Shown: positions 1 to 8,641, numbered from the stretch's first letter. The stretch: DNA of 39,581 nt from an uncultured Collinsella sp. (GCA_937997605.1 CALLFD010000141.1:1-39581); one strand, 5' to 3'. Translations and numbers: made by a program. The notes: generated by a model from the sequence alone, not told the origin.

Positions 1-10
1 TAGCGAAAAG

Positions 11-1576
11 CTAGTGCTCCATTGTAGTAGATGCCGCGTCCGCCGTGTGCTCGCGGGGCAGATGAATTGTAAAAGTCGTACCCTTTCCAAGCTCCGACTC
101 CACGGATATGTAGCCATGGTGACGCTCGACGATCTGCTTGGTCACGGCGAGGCCAACGCCCAGGCCGCCAGCTTCGCGGGCGCGGCTGGCATCGGCGCGC
201 CAAAACCGCCCGAAGATGCGCGACAGATCGTCCTTGGCAATACCGATGCCGGTATCAGAAACGGCAATGCTGACGTGCTTGCGGTCACTGAGCACCGACA
301 CCACGACCCAACCGCCCTCGGGGGTGTAGCGCATGGCGTTGCTCATGAGGTTGATAACACATTGCGTGATCATGTCGGGATCGGCCTCAACGACATCGTC
401 GTGACCCTGGGTCTCGTCCGCAAAACGCAGGCGCAGATCGCGGTCGACAAACAGGCGCTCCTGGGCATTGACGATGGAACGCACAAAAGGAACCATGTCC
501 ACCGGCTCAAGGTTGAGCGGAGCCGTGCTGTTTTCCATGCGCGACAGGTCGAGCATCTGCTGCACCAGACGAGCCAGGCGACGCGTCTCGGAAGCAACGG
601 TTTCCAAATGCTCATCGTCGGTGGGATACACGCCATCCTGCATGGCCTCGACCGTTGCGAGCATGGCCATAAGCGGCGTGCGAAGCTCGTGTGCAACGTC
701 TGAGGTCAGGCGCTTCTCGTGTTTCATATCCTTCTCGAGCGAAGTGGCCATCTCATCGAAGGTCTCACCCAGCTGATCGATCTCGTCATCACCGCGCAGT
801 CCCGTGCGAGCCGACAGGTCGCCGTCACGGATTTGCTTTGCGGTACTGGTGATGCGATGAATCGGCTTGGTGAGCATGCGCGACACGAGCGATCCGATAA
901 CGACCGAAATGCAGATTGCAACAACCGCGGCGAGGGCCATGGCGTTAAAGGTCTTCTCCCTAAACGCAGAGTCCGCCTTGGTGAGCAGAGCGTCGGAGCC
1001 GATGGCCCACAGCTTTACCTGTCCGACATGCTCGCCGGAAGACGTTACAATCTCGACGTTAGCAACGCTATCGGAGTCGGTTGGAGCAGACGAGACCGGG
1101 CTATGCGATGCCCTCTTGCCGCTCGTGTCGTCGGTCGTAGCCTGGTTTTCGCGTACATCGGCGGTGGCGCTTGCCGAGGGCCAGGAATCGTCATAAACGA
1201 TCACGCCCTTTTTATTGACGACCTGCATGCCCAGATCGTCGGAAACCAAACTCGACGTTGCGACCGTGCGCAGTTCTCCCGCGGTCCAAGAGCCGTTTTC
1301 CTCATATGAGGTTGCCAACTTCTCGGCAGCGGAATTTGCGATTTCGACGATATTGGAGCGTGTGTAATCCGAAAAGACCGTGCCCCACACAACAGAGACA
1401 ACGCCCACCAGCACCAATACCGTCATGAGCGATGTCAGAGCAAAAGCAAGTGCCATGCGCGAGGGATAGCTCATCGTTGGCCGTGAATCGGAACGAGGCG
1501 TGTTCCAACTAGCCTTGGAACCCGCCTCGCTCTCCTGCTTGTGCTTTTGTCCGATTTCAAAGCGCGCAGGTGTCAT
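11..1576 (-). CDS. Two-component sensor histidine kinase (HAMP, HisKA, HATPase_c)
   Basis: Membrane sensor kinase of 521 residues that would phosphorylate the response regulator encoded just upstream. A first membrane segment lies at about residues 41-66, then an extracytoplasmic region of ~140 residues, a second membrane segment at ~211-231 and a HAMP linker at ~231-285. The HisKA box contains VAHELRTPL with the phospho-accepting His at 296. The ATPase has the N-box Asn at 413, a DTGIGI G1 box at 441 and a GLGVGL G2 box at 471. All catalytic motifs are intact. The ATG at 1576 sits 11 bp after the regulator's stop, with a weak AGGGA ribosome site, so the two are co-transcribed. A later Met (residue 35) is possible but has no visible ribosome site. 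The extracytoplasmic domain belongs to no family I recognise, so the signal is unknown. Confidence 0.93.
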   Translation of the reverse strand: MTPARFEIGQKHKQESEAGSKASWNTPRSDSRPTMSYPSRMALAFALTSLMTVLVLVGVVSVVWGTVFSDYTRSNIVEIANSAAEKLATSYEENGSWTAGELRTVATSSLVSDDLGMQVVNKKGVIVYDDSWPSASATADVRENQATTDDTSGKRASHSPVSSAPTDSDSVANVEIVTSSGEHVGQVKLWAIGSDALLTKADSAFREKTFNAMALAAVVAICISVVIGSLVSRMLTKPIHRITSTAKQIRDGDLSARTGLRGDDEIDQLGETFDEMATSLEKDMKHEKRLTSDVAHELRTPLMAMLATVEAMQDGVYPTDDEHLETVASETRRLARLVQQMLDLSRMENSTAPLNLEPVDMVPFVRSIVNAQERLFVDRDLRLRFADETQGHDDVVEADPDMITQCVINLMSNAMRYTPEGGWVVVSVLSDRKHVSIAVSDTGIGIAKDDLSRIFGRFWRADASRAREAGGLGVGLAVTKQIVERHHGYISVESELGKGTTFTIHLPREHTADAASTTMEH

Positions 1577-1587
1577 AAGTGATTTCC

Positions 1588-2310
1588 CTATTTCTCGTCC
1601 GACTTATCGGTCTTGGCCGGAGCCTCGAAGCGATAGCCGACACCATGGACGGTGTAGAGCCACTTGGGCTTCTTGGGATCATCGCCCAGCTTGGCGCGAA
1701 GATTCTTCACGTGGCTATCGATGGTGCGCTCATAGCCCTCAAAGTCATACCCAAGCACTTTCTCGACCAGCTCCATGCGGTTATACACACGGCCGGGATG
1801 GCGGGCAAGCGTGGTGAGCAGCTTGAACTCGGAAGCCGTCAGATCGACTTCCTTGCCCTCGACCAAGATCTTGTGGCCCGAGATATCGATGACCAGATCG
1901 CCGAAGTCGAGTACCTCGACGGCGGGCTCGTCGGCCTGATGGGCACGGCGGAACAGAGCGCGAACGCGAGCGACGAGCTCGCGCGGCGAGAACGGCTTAA
2001 TCAGATAGTCGTCGGCGCCGAGCTCAAGACCGATAATACGGTCCTCGATCTCGCCCTTAGCCGTCAGCATGATGATGGGGACATCCGAGGTATCGCGAAT
2101 GGTGCGGCAAACGCGCTCGCCGGGGATCTTGGGGAGCATAAGGTCGAGCACGACCAGGTCGAACTGATGCTTCTCGAACTCCTCGATCGCGGACTGGCCG
2201 TCGCCGACGCCCACAACCCAGTAGCCTTCGCGCTCGAGATAGGCAGCGACGGCGTCACGGATTGCCTTCTCATCCTCGACCAGCAGAATCTTTTTTGCAT
2301 CTGAAGCCAT
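1588..2310 (-). CDS. OmpR/PhoB-family response regulator
   Basis: DNA-binding response regulator of 240 residues. The receiver domain has the acidic pocket VEDE, the phospho-accepting Asp at 56 (VVLDLMLP), Thr 83 and Lys 105 (YLIKPFSPRE). The C-terminal OmpR-type winged helix runs from about residue 130 and includes LTASEFKLL and the recognition-helix stretch ERTIDSHVKNLRAKLG. It precedes and is co-directional with the kinase gene, 11 bp apart, so they form one two-component operon. The ATG at 2310 follows a G-rich ribosome-binding stretch. The target regulon cannot be deduced here; the next minus-strand genes upstream (lipoprotein and TSCPD protein) are candidates only by position. Confidence 0.94.
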   Translation of the reverse strand: MASDAKKILLVEDEKAIRDAVAAYLEREGYWVVGVGDGQSAIEEFEKHQFDLVVLDLMLPKIPGERVCRTIRDTSDVPIIMLTAKGEIEDRIIGLELGADDYLIKPFSPRELVARVRALFRRAHQADEPAVEVLDFGDLVIDISGHKILVEGKEVDLTASEFKLLTTLARHPGRVYNRMELVEKVLGYDFEGYERTIDSHVKNLRAKLGDDPKKPKWLYTVHGVGYRFEAPAKTDKSDEK

Positions 2311-2367
2311 AACACGGCCCCCCCTGTCTCAATTAGCTAAGAACAAGCCCATTTTAACGCACCTGAG

Positions 2368-2404
2368 CCCGCCGGATGCCGCTATGACGCGGCAGCTCGG
2401 CGGG
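2368..2404. other. GC-rich interrupted hairpin between lipoprotein gene and response regulator
   Basis: CCCGCCG (2368-2374) pairs with CGGCGGG (2398-2404), and inside it GCCGC (2378-2382) pairs with GCGGC (2389-2393). No T-run follows on either strand, so it is not a canonical intrinsic terminator. It lies 3' of the lipoprotein gene and 5' of the response regulator and could act as a weak terminator or RNA end-stabiliser. Confidence 0.4.
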
Positions 2405-2464
2405 CGGTACTCACAATTACAACGCGTTTATTCCCCTGTTGGCGCCTTTTTAACCCCTCTAAGC

Positions 2465-3676
2465 TTAAAGAGAGAATAGGCGTGCAGTGACCGTCTCGGG
2501 TATACCCTGGCTGTTGCGTACCGTGGCGTACGTAAGAAATGAGTCCGACTTTCCCGCCGTAGCTGGATAATCGCCATACTCTAAAGCGCGGTCGGGCGAC
2601 AGCAGCGAGCCATAGGTCTTGGCAGAGGTGTCGATCAGGAAATGCGACGCCTGTACCTTAACAAGGTATTTATTCTTCTTGCCAGCCGCACATGCGAGCG
2701 GCTCGCGGGACAGGAAGAGATACGGCCCTCCCTCATTACCGATATACGTGCCCATGTTGCCCAGGCTGCCCACGCCACTATAGGTCGCCTCGATAGAAAA
2801 CACGAAGGTATCGCCCATGTATACGGCCTCGAAAGGCGAGACTGACGAGGGAAGAACTAGCTGGGCACGTTTGGTGTTGTTGCCGTCGGTCAGATCGATT
2901 GCCGTTATGCCGTAGTAGACGCCCTCGTCGTTGCGGACACGCGGCGAGATGGTCAAAATGCCGTCGCTCGCGCGCGGGGCCGATGCAAAGCGACCCGTCG
3001 ATTTCCAAATTATCTCGGCCTTGGATTCATCAAGCGAGCGACGATAGCAAAACGAATCACTACTCGTTTTATTGCCGCCTGCCGAAGGCATTTTATACCA
3101 GATAACCGATGACCCGAACGCCGTAAACAGGGGCGGATCATAGTCCTTGCCACCTCGATCGAGCTCAACCACATCGCCAGAGAGCGAAGCGCCCGACAGA
3201 TTTTGAGCGTAGAGCTTCCACGATGAATTGGCAAAGTTCATCTCAACCCACGCGAATACGCCGTCGCCGGCACGGACATCGTAGAATGCGTATCCCGTGC
3301 CCTCGATAGGATCCTCGATTAATGTGGTTAGCGAGCCATCGCCCAGGTTGAGCACACCGAGTGTGTTGGCGTGCAGTGCCGATGCGGGCGCCATCATCGC
3401 CGCGGCGTAATCGCCGTCGCAGTAGTACAGCAGCGTACCCAGAGGCAGCGTCCATGACGCCGCCGGCTCAAGATCGATGTCGACTGCCTCGTACTCATCC
3501 GTAATCGAGATGATTTTGGAATCATCCTTGATAACCTGCGGCTCGCCGGCGGCATCATCGCTGGTGCCCGTTTTTTTCGAGCATCCGGCAAGCACCGTGG
3601 CAGCGCCCGCGGCAGCCCCACCGAGTACAAAGCCGCGACGCGATATTCCGTTCTTGATGTGATCGGCGATACCCAT
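2465..3676 (-). CDS. Tat-exported lipoprotein of unknown function
   Basis: 403 residues. The N-terminus carries a twin-arginine motif (SRRGFVLGG, about residues 13-21), a small-residue hydrophobic core and a lipobox LAGC at about residues 29-32, so it is likely exported folded by Tat and lipid-anchored. The mature part is rich in beta-prone repeats and aromatic residues (several W and Y near Gly/Asp turns), suggesting a beta-propeller-like fold, but I recognise no named domain. Its start codon overlaps the stop of the upstream TSCPD gene (TAATG), so the two are translationally coupled. Function is unknown; export as a folded protein suggests possible cofactor or metal binding, which is inference only. 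Confidence 0.82.
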   Translation of the reverse strand: MGIADHIKNGISRRGFVLGGAAAGAATVLAGCSKKTGTSDDAAGEPQVIKDDSKIISITDEYEAVDIDLEPAASWTLPLGTLLYYCDGDYAAAMMAPASALHANTLGVLNLGDGSLTTLIEDPIEGTGYAFYDVRAGDGVFAWVEMNFANSSWKLYAQNLSGASLSGDVVELDRGGKDYDPPLFTAFGSSVIWYKMPSAGGNKTSSDSFCYRRSLDESKAEIIWKSTGRFASAPRASDGILTISPRVRNDEGVYYGITAIDLTDGNNTKRAQLVLPSSVSPFEAVYMGDTFVFSIEATYSGVGSLGNMGTYIGNEGGPYLFLSREPLACAAGKKNKYLVKVQASHFLIDTSAKTYGSLLSPDRALEYGDYPATAGKSDSFLTYATVRNSQGIPETVTARLFSL

Positions 3677-3939
3677 TAGGCGATCTCGGCGCGAGCGGCC
3701 TCGATGGCGCGCGTAAGCTGGTCGGCGCAGGAGGTCTTTTTCATACCGCAGGTATTACCGGCGAGAACCTCGATTACGCGATCGGCGGGAGCGCCTTCGA
3801 CCAGCCTGGAGATGGCCTTGAGGTTGCCATCGCAGCCGCCGGTAAACTCGACGCCCAGCACCTTGCTGCCATCGTCAGAGAGATTGAGGTGAATATTGCG
3901 AGAGCATACACCCTGAGGCTTGTAGTCAAAACTAATCAT
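3676..3939 (-). CDS. TSCPD-domain protein (TIGR03905-like)
   Basis: Small cytoplasmic protein of 87 residues resembling the stand-alone TSCPD family, a domain also found at the C-terminus of some ribonucleotide reductases. Cysteines occur in VCSRNIHLNL, GGCDGNLKA and NTCGMKKTSCADQL, consistent with a metal- or redox-active Cys set. The family's molecular function is not established. It is the first gene of a pair; its TAA overlaps the ATG of the Tat lipoprotein (TAATG). The start at 3939 is followed by MISFDYKPQGVCSR, typical of the family, and a GAGGGGATCTC-like ribosome site lies just upstream. Confidence 0.8.
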   Translation of the reverse strand: MISFDYKPQGVCSRNIHLNLSDDGSKVLGVEFTGGCDGNLKAISRLVEGAPADRVIEVLAGNTCGMKKTSCADQLTRAIEAARAEIA

Positions 3940-4052
3940 TGAGATCCCCTCTCAGAAAGAAATTTCAGACGTCTATTATCCCCGCCTGGACCGACTTATT
4001 ATCGCAAGCACCGATTCAACATCCTACGATGCTTGGACTGGCGGGGGCAAGA

Positions 4053-5852
4053 TTAGCAGTCCGCACCCTGTACGTGGACCATGCGCTTCTCCCGATACAT
4101 ATTGTGGTCGGCGACGCGATATACATCGGCCAGCGTATTTCCAGCCGTCTCGACGGTCGCCACGCCAATCGATGCGCTGACCGTCAGGGTCTCATCGCTT
4201 ACCGCGGCAAGACCGAGACGAAGATCCTGTTCCAGCCCGAGCGCAGACTCGTTGTCAGTATGGGGGCAAACCAGCAAAAACTCGTCGCCACCAACACGCA
4301 TCGGCAGGTAATCCGCACCAGCCACCCGCCGCAGCACGGACGCCGTCCGTCGCAGCAGTTCATCCCCCATCTCGTGACCATAGATGTCGTTGGTCCGTTT
4401 GAGATAATTGCAGTCCAACATAATCACGCTCACTGGCAAGTCCTCGTCCACCAGGCTATCTCCGCGTGATTCAAGATAGTTGCGATTGCGAAGCCCTGTC
4501 AGTTTATCTTGGTATGACAGCTCCTCGGCATGCTTGGCCATCGAGATGTTGAGCGTCGCCACGACAACCGATTCCAGCCGCCCTTGCTCATCGCGATGCT
4601 GGGGAACAACCTGCAGCGAGTACCAAGCACCCCGGCAATCTCGCACCTCCGCAGTCAAGTACGGCACGCCCTCCATACGTTCTCGAAGCGTACTTATATC
4701 TACGAGTCCCACAACCGCTTCGCGGCTTTCGGGGCTCACGATATCCCGGCAGACCGTGTCCATAAAGTCATATGCCTCGTTGTGCTCGGCAAATATCTTC
4801 GCTATCGCTGGCGACATATTGATTCCCTCGATCTCGAGGGTGTCGAGATGCAAAAGGAAGGTCGAATCGTAGACGGCGCTTATGGCATTGATAATGCCAA
4901 GCTGTTTATCCTTTTCGACCAAATTGCGGTGGTCAACGATATTTCGAGCCAACAGTACCACGACCCAAAACGCAAGGCACACCAAGACGGCGACGGCGAC
5001 AAATGAAACCCTGTCAGACATGACCTCGGATTTGGGATACAGCGCAAACAGGCGGTAGTCTTTATATGCCGCACGCACGGCATATAAGGTAGTCCCCCGA
5101 TATTCGATACGTGTTACGCCCTCGTCTTTCCAGTCAATTCCGCTATCGGCAAGAAGCCGGGCAAGGGTTATATCGACGGTCGAATCGTTTGAGGAAACGA
5201 TTTGCGCGTCACGCATCACAAGCACTGTCGGACTCTGATGGAACGTGTTGTTCACAAGGACGTCGGCGATTGTGTATGAATAGTCATCGGCGGGCTCAGC
5301 CGCAAGGGATCGATACCCCAACGCCACCCCATCACCGTATGGAACGGCACTCACGGCAAAGTCGACACCGCGGCGCTCGACAGCGGTCGAGTAGGAAACT
5401 TTGGACCCTCGATACATCGATGCGATCGACGAACAGGCCAGCTCCTCTCGCCACAGCATGAGTGGATCGCGGCCGTCGATATCGTAATGGGCGACCATAT
5501 GACCATCGGCGTCCATGACCAACATTCCCGAAAGGCTCTCGGTATGGACATATTCCTCGACCAGATCGTCGTTGACTTCAAATCGATCAGGCGGCAAGAA
5601 CGTCGCAAATGACTCGAGCGCCGCATCCAAATTGTGCGTCGCCTCGGTTTTTCTTCCCTGTTCATATCGGTCATATTTTTCGCAGGCATTTTTTAAAAAC
5701 ACCATGGTTTCCTGGCCGAACCCAAGCGTTTTATCAAGGCAGCGATGCGTGCCAACCATATAGAGCAGACTCAGTAGGGCAACGCTGGCCACGATGCCGA
5801 TGCCCACTGCGGCTAAACTCTTTCGGCGAAAGCGGCGCTCGTCATTTGTCAT
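4053..5852 (-). CDS. Membrane diguanylate cyclase with periplasmic sensor and PAS-like domain
   Basis: 599 residues, predicted to make cyclic di-GMP from two GTP. Membrane segments at ~13-34 and ~283-302 flank a ~245-residue extracytoplasmic region resembling dCACHE-type sensors. A PAS-like stretch (~340-430) follows, then a GGDEF domain starting at SYQDKLTGLRNRNYL. The active-site motif GGDEF is intact at 521-525 and the metal-site segment LDCNYLKRTND is present. The inhibitory I-site RxxD normally found upstream is replaced by AGAD, so classical product inhibition is probably absent. The ATG at 5852 overlaps the stop of the solute-binding-protein gene (ATGA), indicating translational coupling and a shared signal. 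No EAL or HD-GYP gene or c-di-GMP effector is visible here. Confidence 0.9.
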   Translation of the reverse strand: MTNDERRFRRKSLAAVGIGIVASVALLSLLYMVGTHRCLDKTLGFGQETMVFLKNACEKYDRYEQGRKTEATHNLDAALESFATFLPPDRFEVNDDLVEEYVHTESLSGMLVMDADGHMVAHYDIDGRDPLMLWREELACSSIASMYRGSKVSYSTAVERRGVDFAVSAVPYGDGVALGYRSLAAEPADDYSYTIADVLVNNTFHQSPTVLVMRDAQIVSSNDSTVDITLARLLADSGIDWKDEGVTRIEYRGTTLYAVRAAYKDYRLFALYPKSEVMSDRVSFVAVAVLVCLAFWVVVLLARNIVDHRNLVEKDKQLGIINAISAVYDSTFLLHLDTLEIEGINMSPAIAKIFAEHNEAYDFMDTVCRDIVSPESREAVVGLVDISTLRERMEGVPYLTAEVRDCRGAWYSLQVVPQHRDEQGRLESVVVATLNISMAKHAEELSYQDKLTGLRNRNYLESRGDSLVDEDLPVSVIMLDCNYLKRTNDIYGHEMGDELLRRTASVLRRVAGADYLPMRVGGDEFLLVCPHTDNESALGLEQDLRLGLAAVSDETLTVSASIGVATVETAGNTLADVYRVADHNMYREKRMVHVQGADC

Positions 5853-6721
5853 GATTCCGCTCCTTGCCCGCCTGTCGTCGCTCCTGCTTTGTAATTGTCC
5901 ACAATGTGCTCTATCGTGCCGTCTCGATCCATGTCGGACAGTGCGGTATCGAGGTTTTTGACGTACTCCCCCTCATAGCTATCATCAAACGCGACGCCCA
6001 GGTCAACCGTCATAACGTTGTCGGCGAACACACGATAAACGCCAGGATACTGGGCAACGAGTCGATCAAGCGATTGAACGTCCGCCATCCAACAGTCGAC
6101 ATACCCTTTGGCGAGGGCGGCCTTGCAGAGTTCGGCAGAACCATACGATTTGATTTGCACGTCCGGCGAGATTTCCAGATCCCCTGCGAGCAATCGGCGT
6201 TCGCTCACCGAGCCCGCAATCACCGCAATGGTCTTGCTTCCATCGAGATGCGCCAAGGACGTGATGCCACTCGTTTTCTTGGCGGCGACCGAAACCGTCA
6301 GGGTCAAATACGGCTCAGTCCAGTAATACTTATCCTCGCGATAACAGGGAGAATAGTCGCACCACAGGCAATCGATATCGCCGTTTTTGAGTAGGCGATC
6401 ACGGTCATTCCAAGATATGTCGATAAATTGCGGCTTGATCCCCGCGCGCTTGCAGGCCTCGCGGGCGATGTCGATATCGATACCTGCGTAATCGCCCGTG
6501 GTATCGACATACACATAGGGGTCGTTATCCGTAACGCCGATTTTGAGTACCGGGAGGTCTTTGTCGGCTTCATTCGGGGAGGAAGAACTGCTTCGAACGG
6601 TATACGTCAGGGCGCCCACACAGACGGCAACAAGAAGTACGAGCGTAAACGAGACGATGGCGGCTCGCTTGATACGTCCGGGCACACGCCTCCCTTCATC
6701 GAAACAGCAGTCGGATTTCAT
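5849..6721 (-). CDS. Solute-binding protein, family 3 (amino-acid-type periplasmic binding fold)
   Basis: About 290 residues with one N-terminal hydrophobic segment (IVSFTLVLLVAVCVGALTY) and a bacterial extracellular SBP family-3 domain: LKIGVTDNDPYVYVD, YAGIDIDIAREACKRAG, and the closing VDLGVAFD segment. Family members bind amino acids or other small polar ligands outside the membrane. No ABC permease or ATPase is adjacent. Instead the gene overlaps a membrane diguanylate cyclase by 4 nt, so a sensory rather than transport role is likely. The start is uncertain: the upstream in-frame ATG (6775) lies inside the purB terminator and is rejected; ATG 6721 is used here. GTG 6685, just after a GGAGG, would give a cleaner signal sequence. 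No lipobox is evident. Confidence 0.8.
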   Translation of the reverse strand: MKSDCCFDEGRRVPGRIKRAAIVSFTLVLLVAVCVGALTYTVRSSSSSPNEADKDLPVLKIGVTDNDPYVYVDTTGDYAGIDIDIAREACKRAGIKPQFIDISWNDRDRLLKNGDIDCLWCDYSPCYREDKYYWTEPYLTLTVSVAAKKTSGITSLAHLDGSKTIAVIAGSVSERRLLAGDLEISPDVQIKSYGSAELCKAALAKGYVDCWMADVQSLDRLVAQYPGVYRVFADNVMTVDLGVAFDDSYEGEYVKNLDTALSDMDRDGTIEHIVDNYKAGATTGGQGAES

Positions 6722-6737
6722 TTTATACCCGGGGCTG

Positions 6738-6781
6738 ATGCGGCGATAAAAAAGCGCCTCACCCAAGATGGGCAAGGCGCC
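6738..6781 (-). terminator. Rho-independent terminator after purB
   Basis: Read on the minus strand, GCGCCTTGCCCA pairs over 12 positions (two G-U wobbles) with TGGGTGAGGCGC around a TCT loop, followed by TTTTTT. It lies just past the purB stop. Confidence 0.88.
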
Positions 6782-6823
6782 AAAGGTTGAAATGCATCCG
6801 CAAGCGGTCGAATTAGGTTAACC

Positions 6824-8170
6824 CTACTCGAAGCTCAGCTGCTCCAGGCGGTCGAAGACTGTGTCGATGCGGGTGAGGAAGTCCCACGGATCGAAGATCT
6901 CGTCGAGCTTCTCCTGGCTGACGGTGCAGCGCGGATCGGCCTCGAGACGCTCCTTAAAGGTGGGGCCGGAGACACAATCCTGCACCTCGTGCCAGGTAGC
7001 CATGGCGTTTTCCTGCACGATAGCATAGGCATCCTCGCGGGTGATGCCCGTATCGACGAGGGCCAGCAGGACCTTAGAGGAGAAGATGAGGCCGCGAGTC
7101 TTGTTGAGGTTGGCCATCATGCGGGCCGGATACAGTTGCAGGCCGTCGATAACGCGAATGAGGCACTGGAACATATGGTCAAGCGCGATGAAGCTATCGG
7201 CCTGGGCGACACGCTCGGCAGAGGAGTGCGAAATGTCGCGCTCGTGCCACAGGGCAACGTTGTCGAAGGCGACCTGGGCGTTGGACTTCACGACGCGCGA
7301 CAGGCCGCAGACCTTCTCCATGGTGATGGGGTTGCGCTTGTGCGGCATGGCGGAGCTGCCCTTTTGGCCCTTGCGGAAGGGCTCCTCGGCCTCGAGCGTA
7401 TCGGTCTTCTGCAGGTTGCGGACCTCGGTCGCGATGCGCTCGCAGGTGGCCGCTGTAGTGGCAAGCACGCCGGCAAGGTAGGCGTGGTGATCGCGGCTGA
7501 TGACCTGCGTGGACAGCGGATCGTGGACCAGGCCCAGGTGCTCGCAGACGTACTCCTCGACGAACGGCTCGATGGAGCTGTAGGTGCCGACGGCACCGGA
7601 GATGGCACCGAAGGCAACGTTCTTGCGAGCGTCCTCAAGACGATCGAGATCGCGCTTGAGCTCCCATGCCCAAGAGCCAAACTTCATACCGAAGGTCATC
7701 GGCTCGGCATGGATGCCATGGGTGCGGCCGGCGCAGAGCGTATTGCGCTCCTCGAAGGCACGACGCTTGCAGATCACGCCGAGCTTCTTAACGTCCTCGA
7801 TAATCAGGTCACACGCCTGAGTAAGCTGATAGCACAGAGCCGTATCACCCAGGTCGGAGCTGGTCATACCGTAGTGAACCCAGCGGCTAGGCTTGGGCTC
7901 GCCCTCGGGAACATCGGCGTCGATATATTCCTTCATGTTGGTCAGGAAGGCGATGACATCGTGGCGCGTGACCTCCTCGATCTCGTCAACCTTCGCCTTC
8001 TCAAAGTTGGCGTGGTCGCGAATCCACTGGGCCTCTTCTTTGGAAATACCGATCTTGCCGAGCTCCGCCTGAGCCTCGCAGGCCAGGACCTCAATCTCCT
8101 GCCAAATGGCGTACTTGTTCTCGAGGGAGAAGATGTGTCCCATCTCCGGGCGGGTATAGCGATCGATCAT
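6824..8170 (-). CDS. purB: Adenylosuccinate lyase
   Basis: Catalyses two purine-synthesis steps: SAICAR to AICAR plus fumarate, and adenylosuccinate to AMP plus fumarate. The 448-residue length fits the family. Superfamily motifs are present: TSSDLGDT near 103, RTHGIHAEP with the catalytic His at ~151, and the signature loop SSAMPHKRNP at 272-281. The start MIDRYTRPEMG at 8170 is preceded by AAAAAGGAG at proper spacing, so an upstream in-frame ATG at 8212 is discarded. It is monocistronic: a strong terminator follows and the upstream stretch is non-coding. Confidence 0.96.
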   Translation of the reverse strand: MIDRYTRPEMGHIFSLENKYAIWQEIEVLACEAQAELGKIGISKEEAQWIRDHANFEKAKVDEIEEVTRHDVIAFLTNMKEYIDADVPEGEPKPSRWVHYGMTSSDLGDTALCYQLTQACDLIIEDVKKLGVICKRRAFEERNTLCAGRTHGIHAEPMTFGMKFGSWAWELKRDLDRLEDARKNVAFGAISGAVGTYSSIEPFVEEYVCEHLGLVHDPLSTQVISRDHHAYLAGVLATTAATCERIATEVRNLQKTDTLEAEEPFRKGQKGSSAMPHKRNPITMEKVCGLSRVVKSNAQVAFDNVALWHERDISHSSAERVAQADSFIALDHMFQCLIRVIDGLQLYPARMMANLNKTRGLIFSSKVLLALVDTGITREDAYAIVQENAMATWHEVQDCVSGPTFKERLEADPRCTVSQEKLDEIFDPWDFLTRIDTVFDRLEQLSFE

Positions 8171-8277
8171 AGCGGCTCCTTTTTGGTTATTGGCACGTTG
8201 GTCGTAACCCAACCATTGTACCGTGCGCAGGTGCGAGTATGGGCAGTAGGCATTAACCTAACATTTTGTAGCATAGA

Positions 8278-8360
8278 GCGGCTGCGGGCGAGCCCCTCGG
8301 CCTCACGAAGCCGCGGAGGAAGACTTTGTTGAATTGGCCGTCCCCATGTCTCCCATGCTC
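8278..8360. repeat. Degenerate half copy of the 131-bp repeat
   Basis: Aligned at the same 131-bp offset with 8409-8491, it shares CGGCTGCGG, then CACGAA-CCGC-GA-GGA and the junction to the next unit. Similarity is patchy, so this is a decayed or independently evolved unit. Confidence 0.4.
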
Positions 8361-8421
8361 GATGGAGCGGGCAACGGGACGTCCGCGTATTTGCTTCGCA
8401 AATCCGCACCGGCTGCGGTCG
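8361..8421. repeat. Tandem repeat copy 1, containing the tRNA-Gly 3' end
   Basis: A 61-bp segment matched at 60 of 61 positions by 8492-8552 (single difference at 8383/8514). Bases 8363-8380 equal the last 18 nt of the tRNA-Gly gene including CCA (same orientation as the tRNA, minus strand). It also holds the hairpin ATTTGC-TTC-GCAAAT at 8389-8403. Confidence 0.9.
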
Positions 8422-8491
8422 GCATGCCCCGGTCCACGAAACCGCCGAAGGAGACCAGATCGAGCCGAGTGTCCCAGCATCCCCCTTGGCT

Positions 8492-8552
8492 GATGGAGCG
8501 GGCAACGGGACGTCTGCGTATTTGCTTCGCAAATCCGCACCGGCTGCGGTCG
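8492..8552. repeat. Tandem repeat copy 2, containing the tRNA-Gly 3' end
   Basis: Second copy of the 61-bp repeat, offset by 131 bp from copy 1. The tRNA-tail match is 8494-8511 and the hairpin is 8520-8534. Downstream the sequence departs from copy 1 and carries TCGCC-TATC-GGCGA (8550-8563) and TAAACGC-TTC-GCGTTTA (8580-8596) hairpins. Confidence 0.9.
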
Positions 8553-8612
8553 CCTATCGGCGACCTTGCCTGCTCGCTTTAAACGCTTCGCGTTTATTTA
8601 ACGCTCGCACCC

Positions 8613-8634
8613 TGGCGGGTTCGAGTCCCGGCAC
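8613..8634 (+). pseudogene. tRNA T-arm-like remnant
   Basis: GGCGGG-TTCGAGT-CCCGGC has the T-stem/T-loop signature with a canonical TTCGAGT loop, but no acceptor, D or anticodon arm precedes it. It points towards the bidirectional hairpin at 8644-8676, as a genuine tRNA 3' end would. Probably a leftover tRNA 3' end, or coincidence. Confidence 0.35.
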
Positions 8635-8641
8635 TTTATTG

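Noticed and set aside
8361..8552. Possible CRISPR array from the repeated 61-bp unit
   Set aside because: Only two near-identical units, 131-bp period, unequal spacer-like parts and tRNA-derived ends; no cas genes.
8253..8582. Several overlapping short frames in the repeat region
   Set aside because: Translations of the tandem repeat on both strands, without ribosome sites; the repeat itself explains them.
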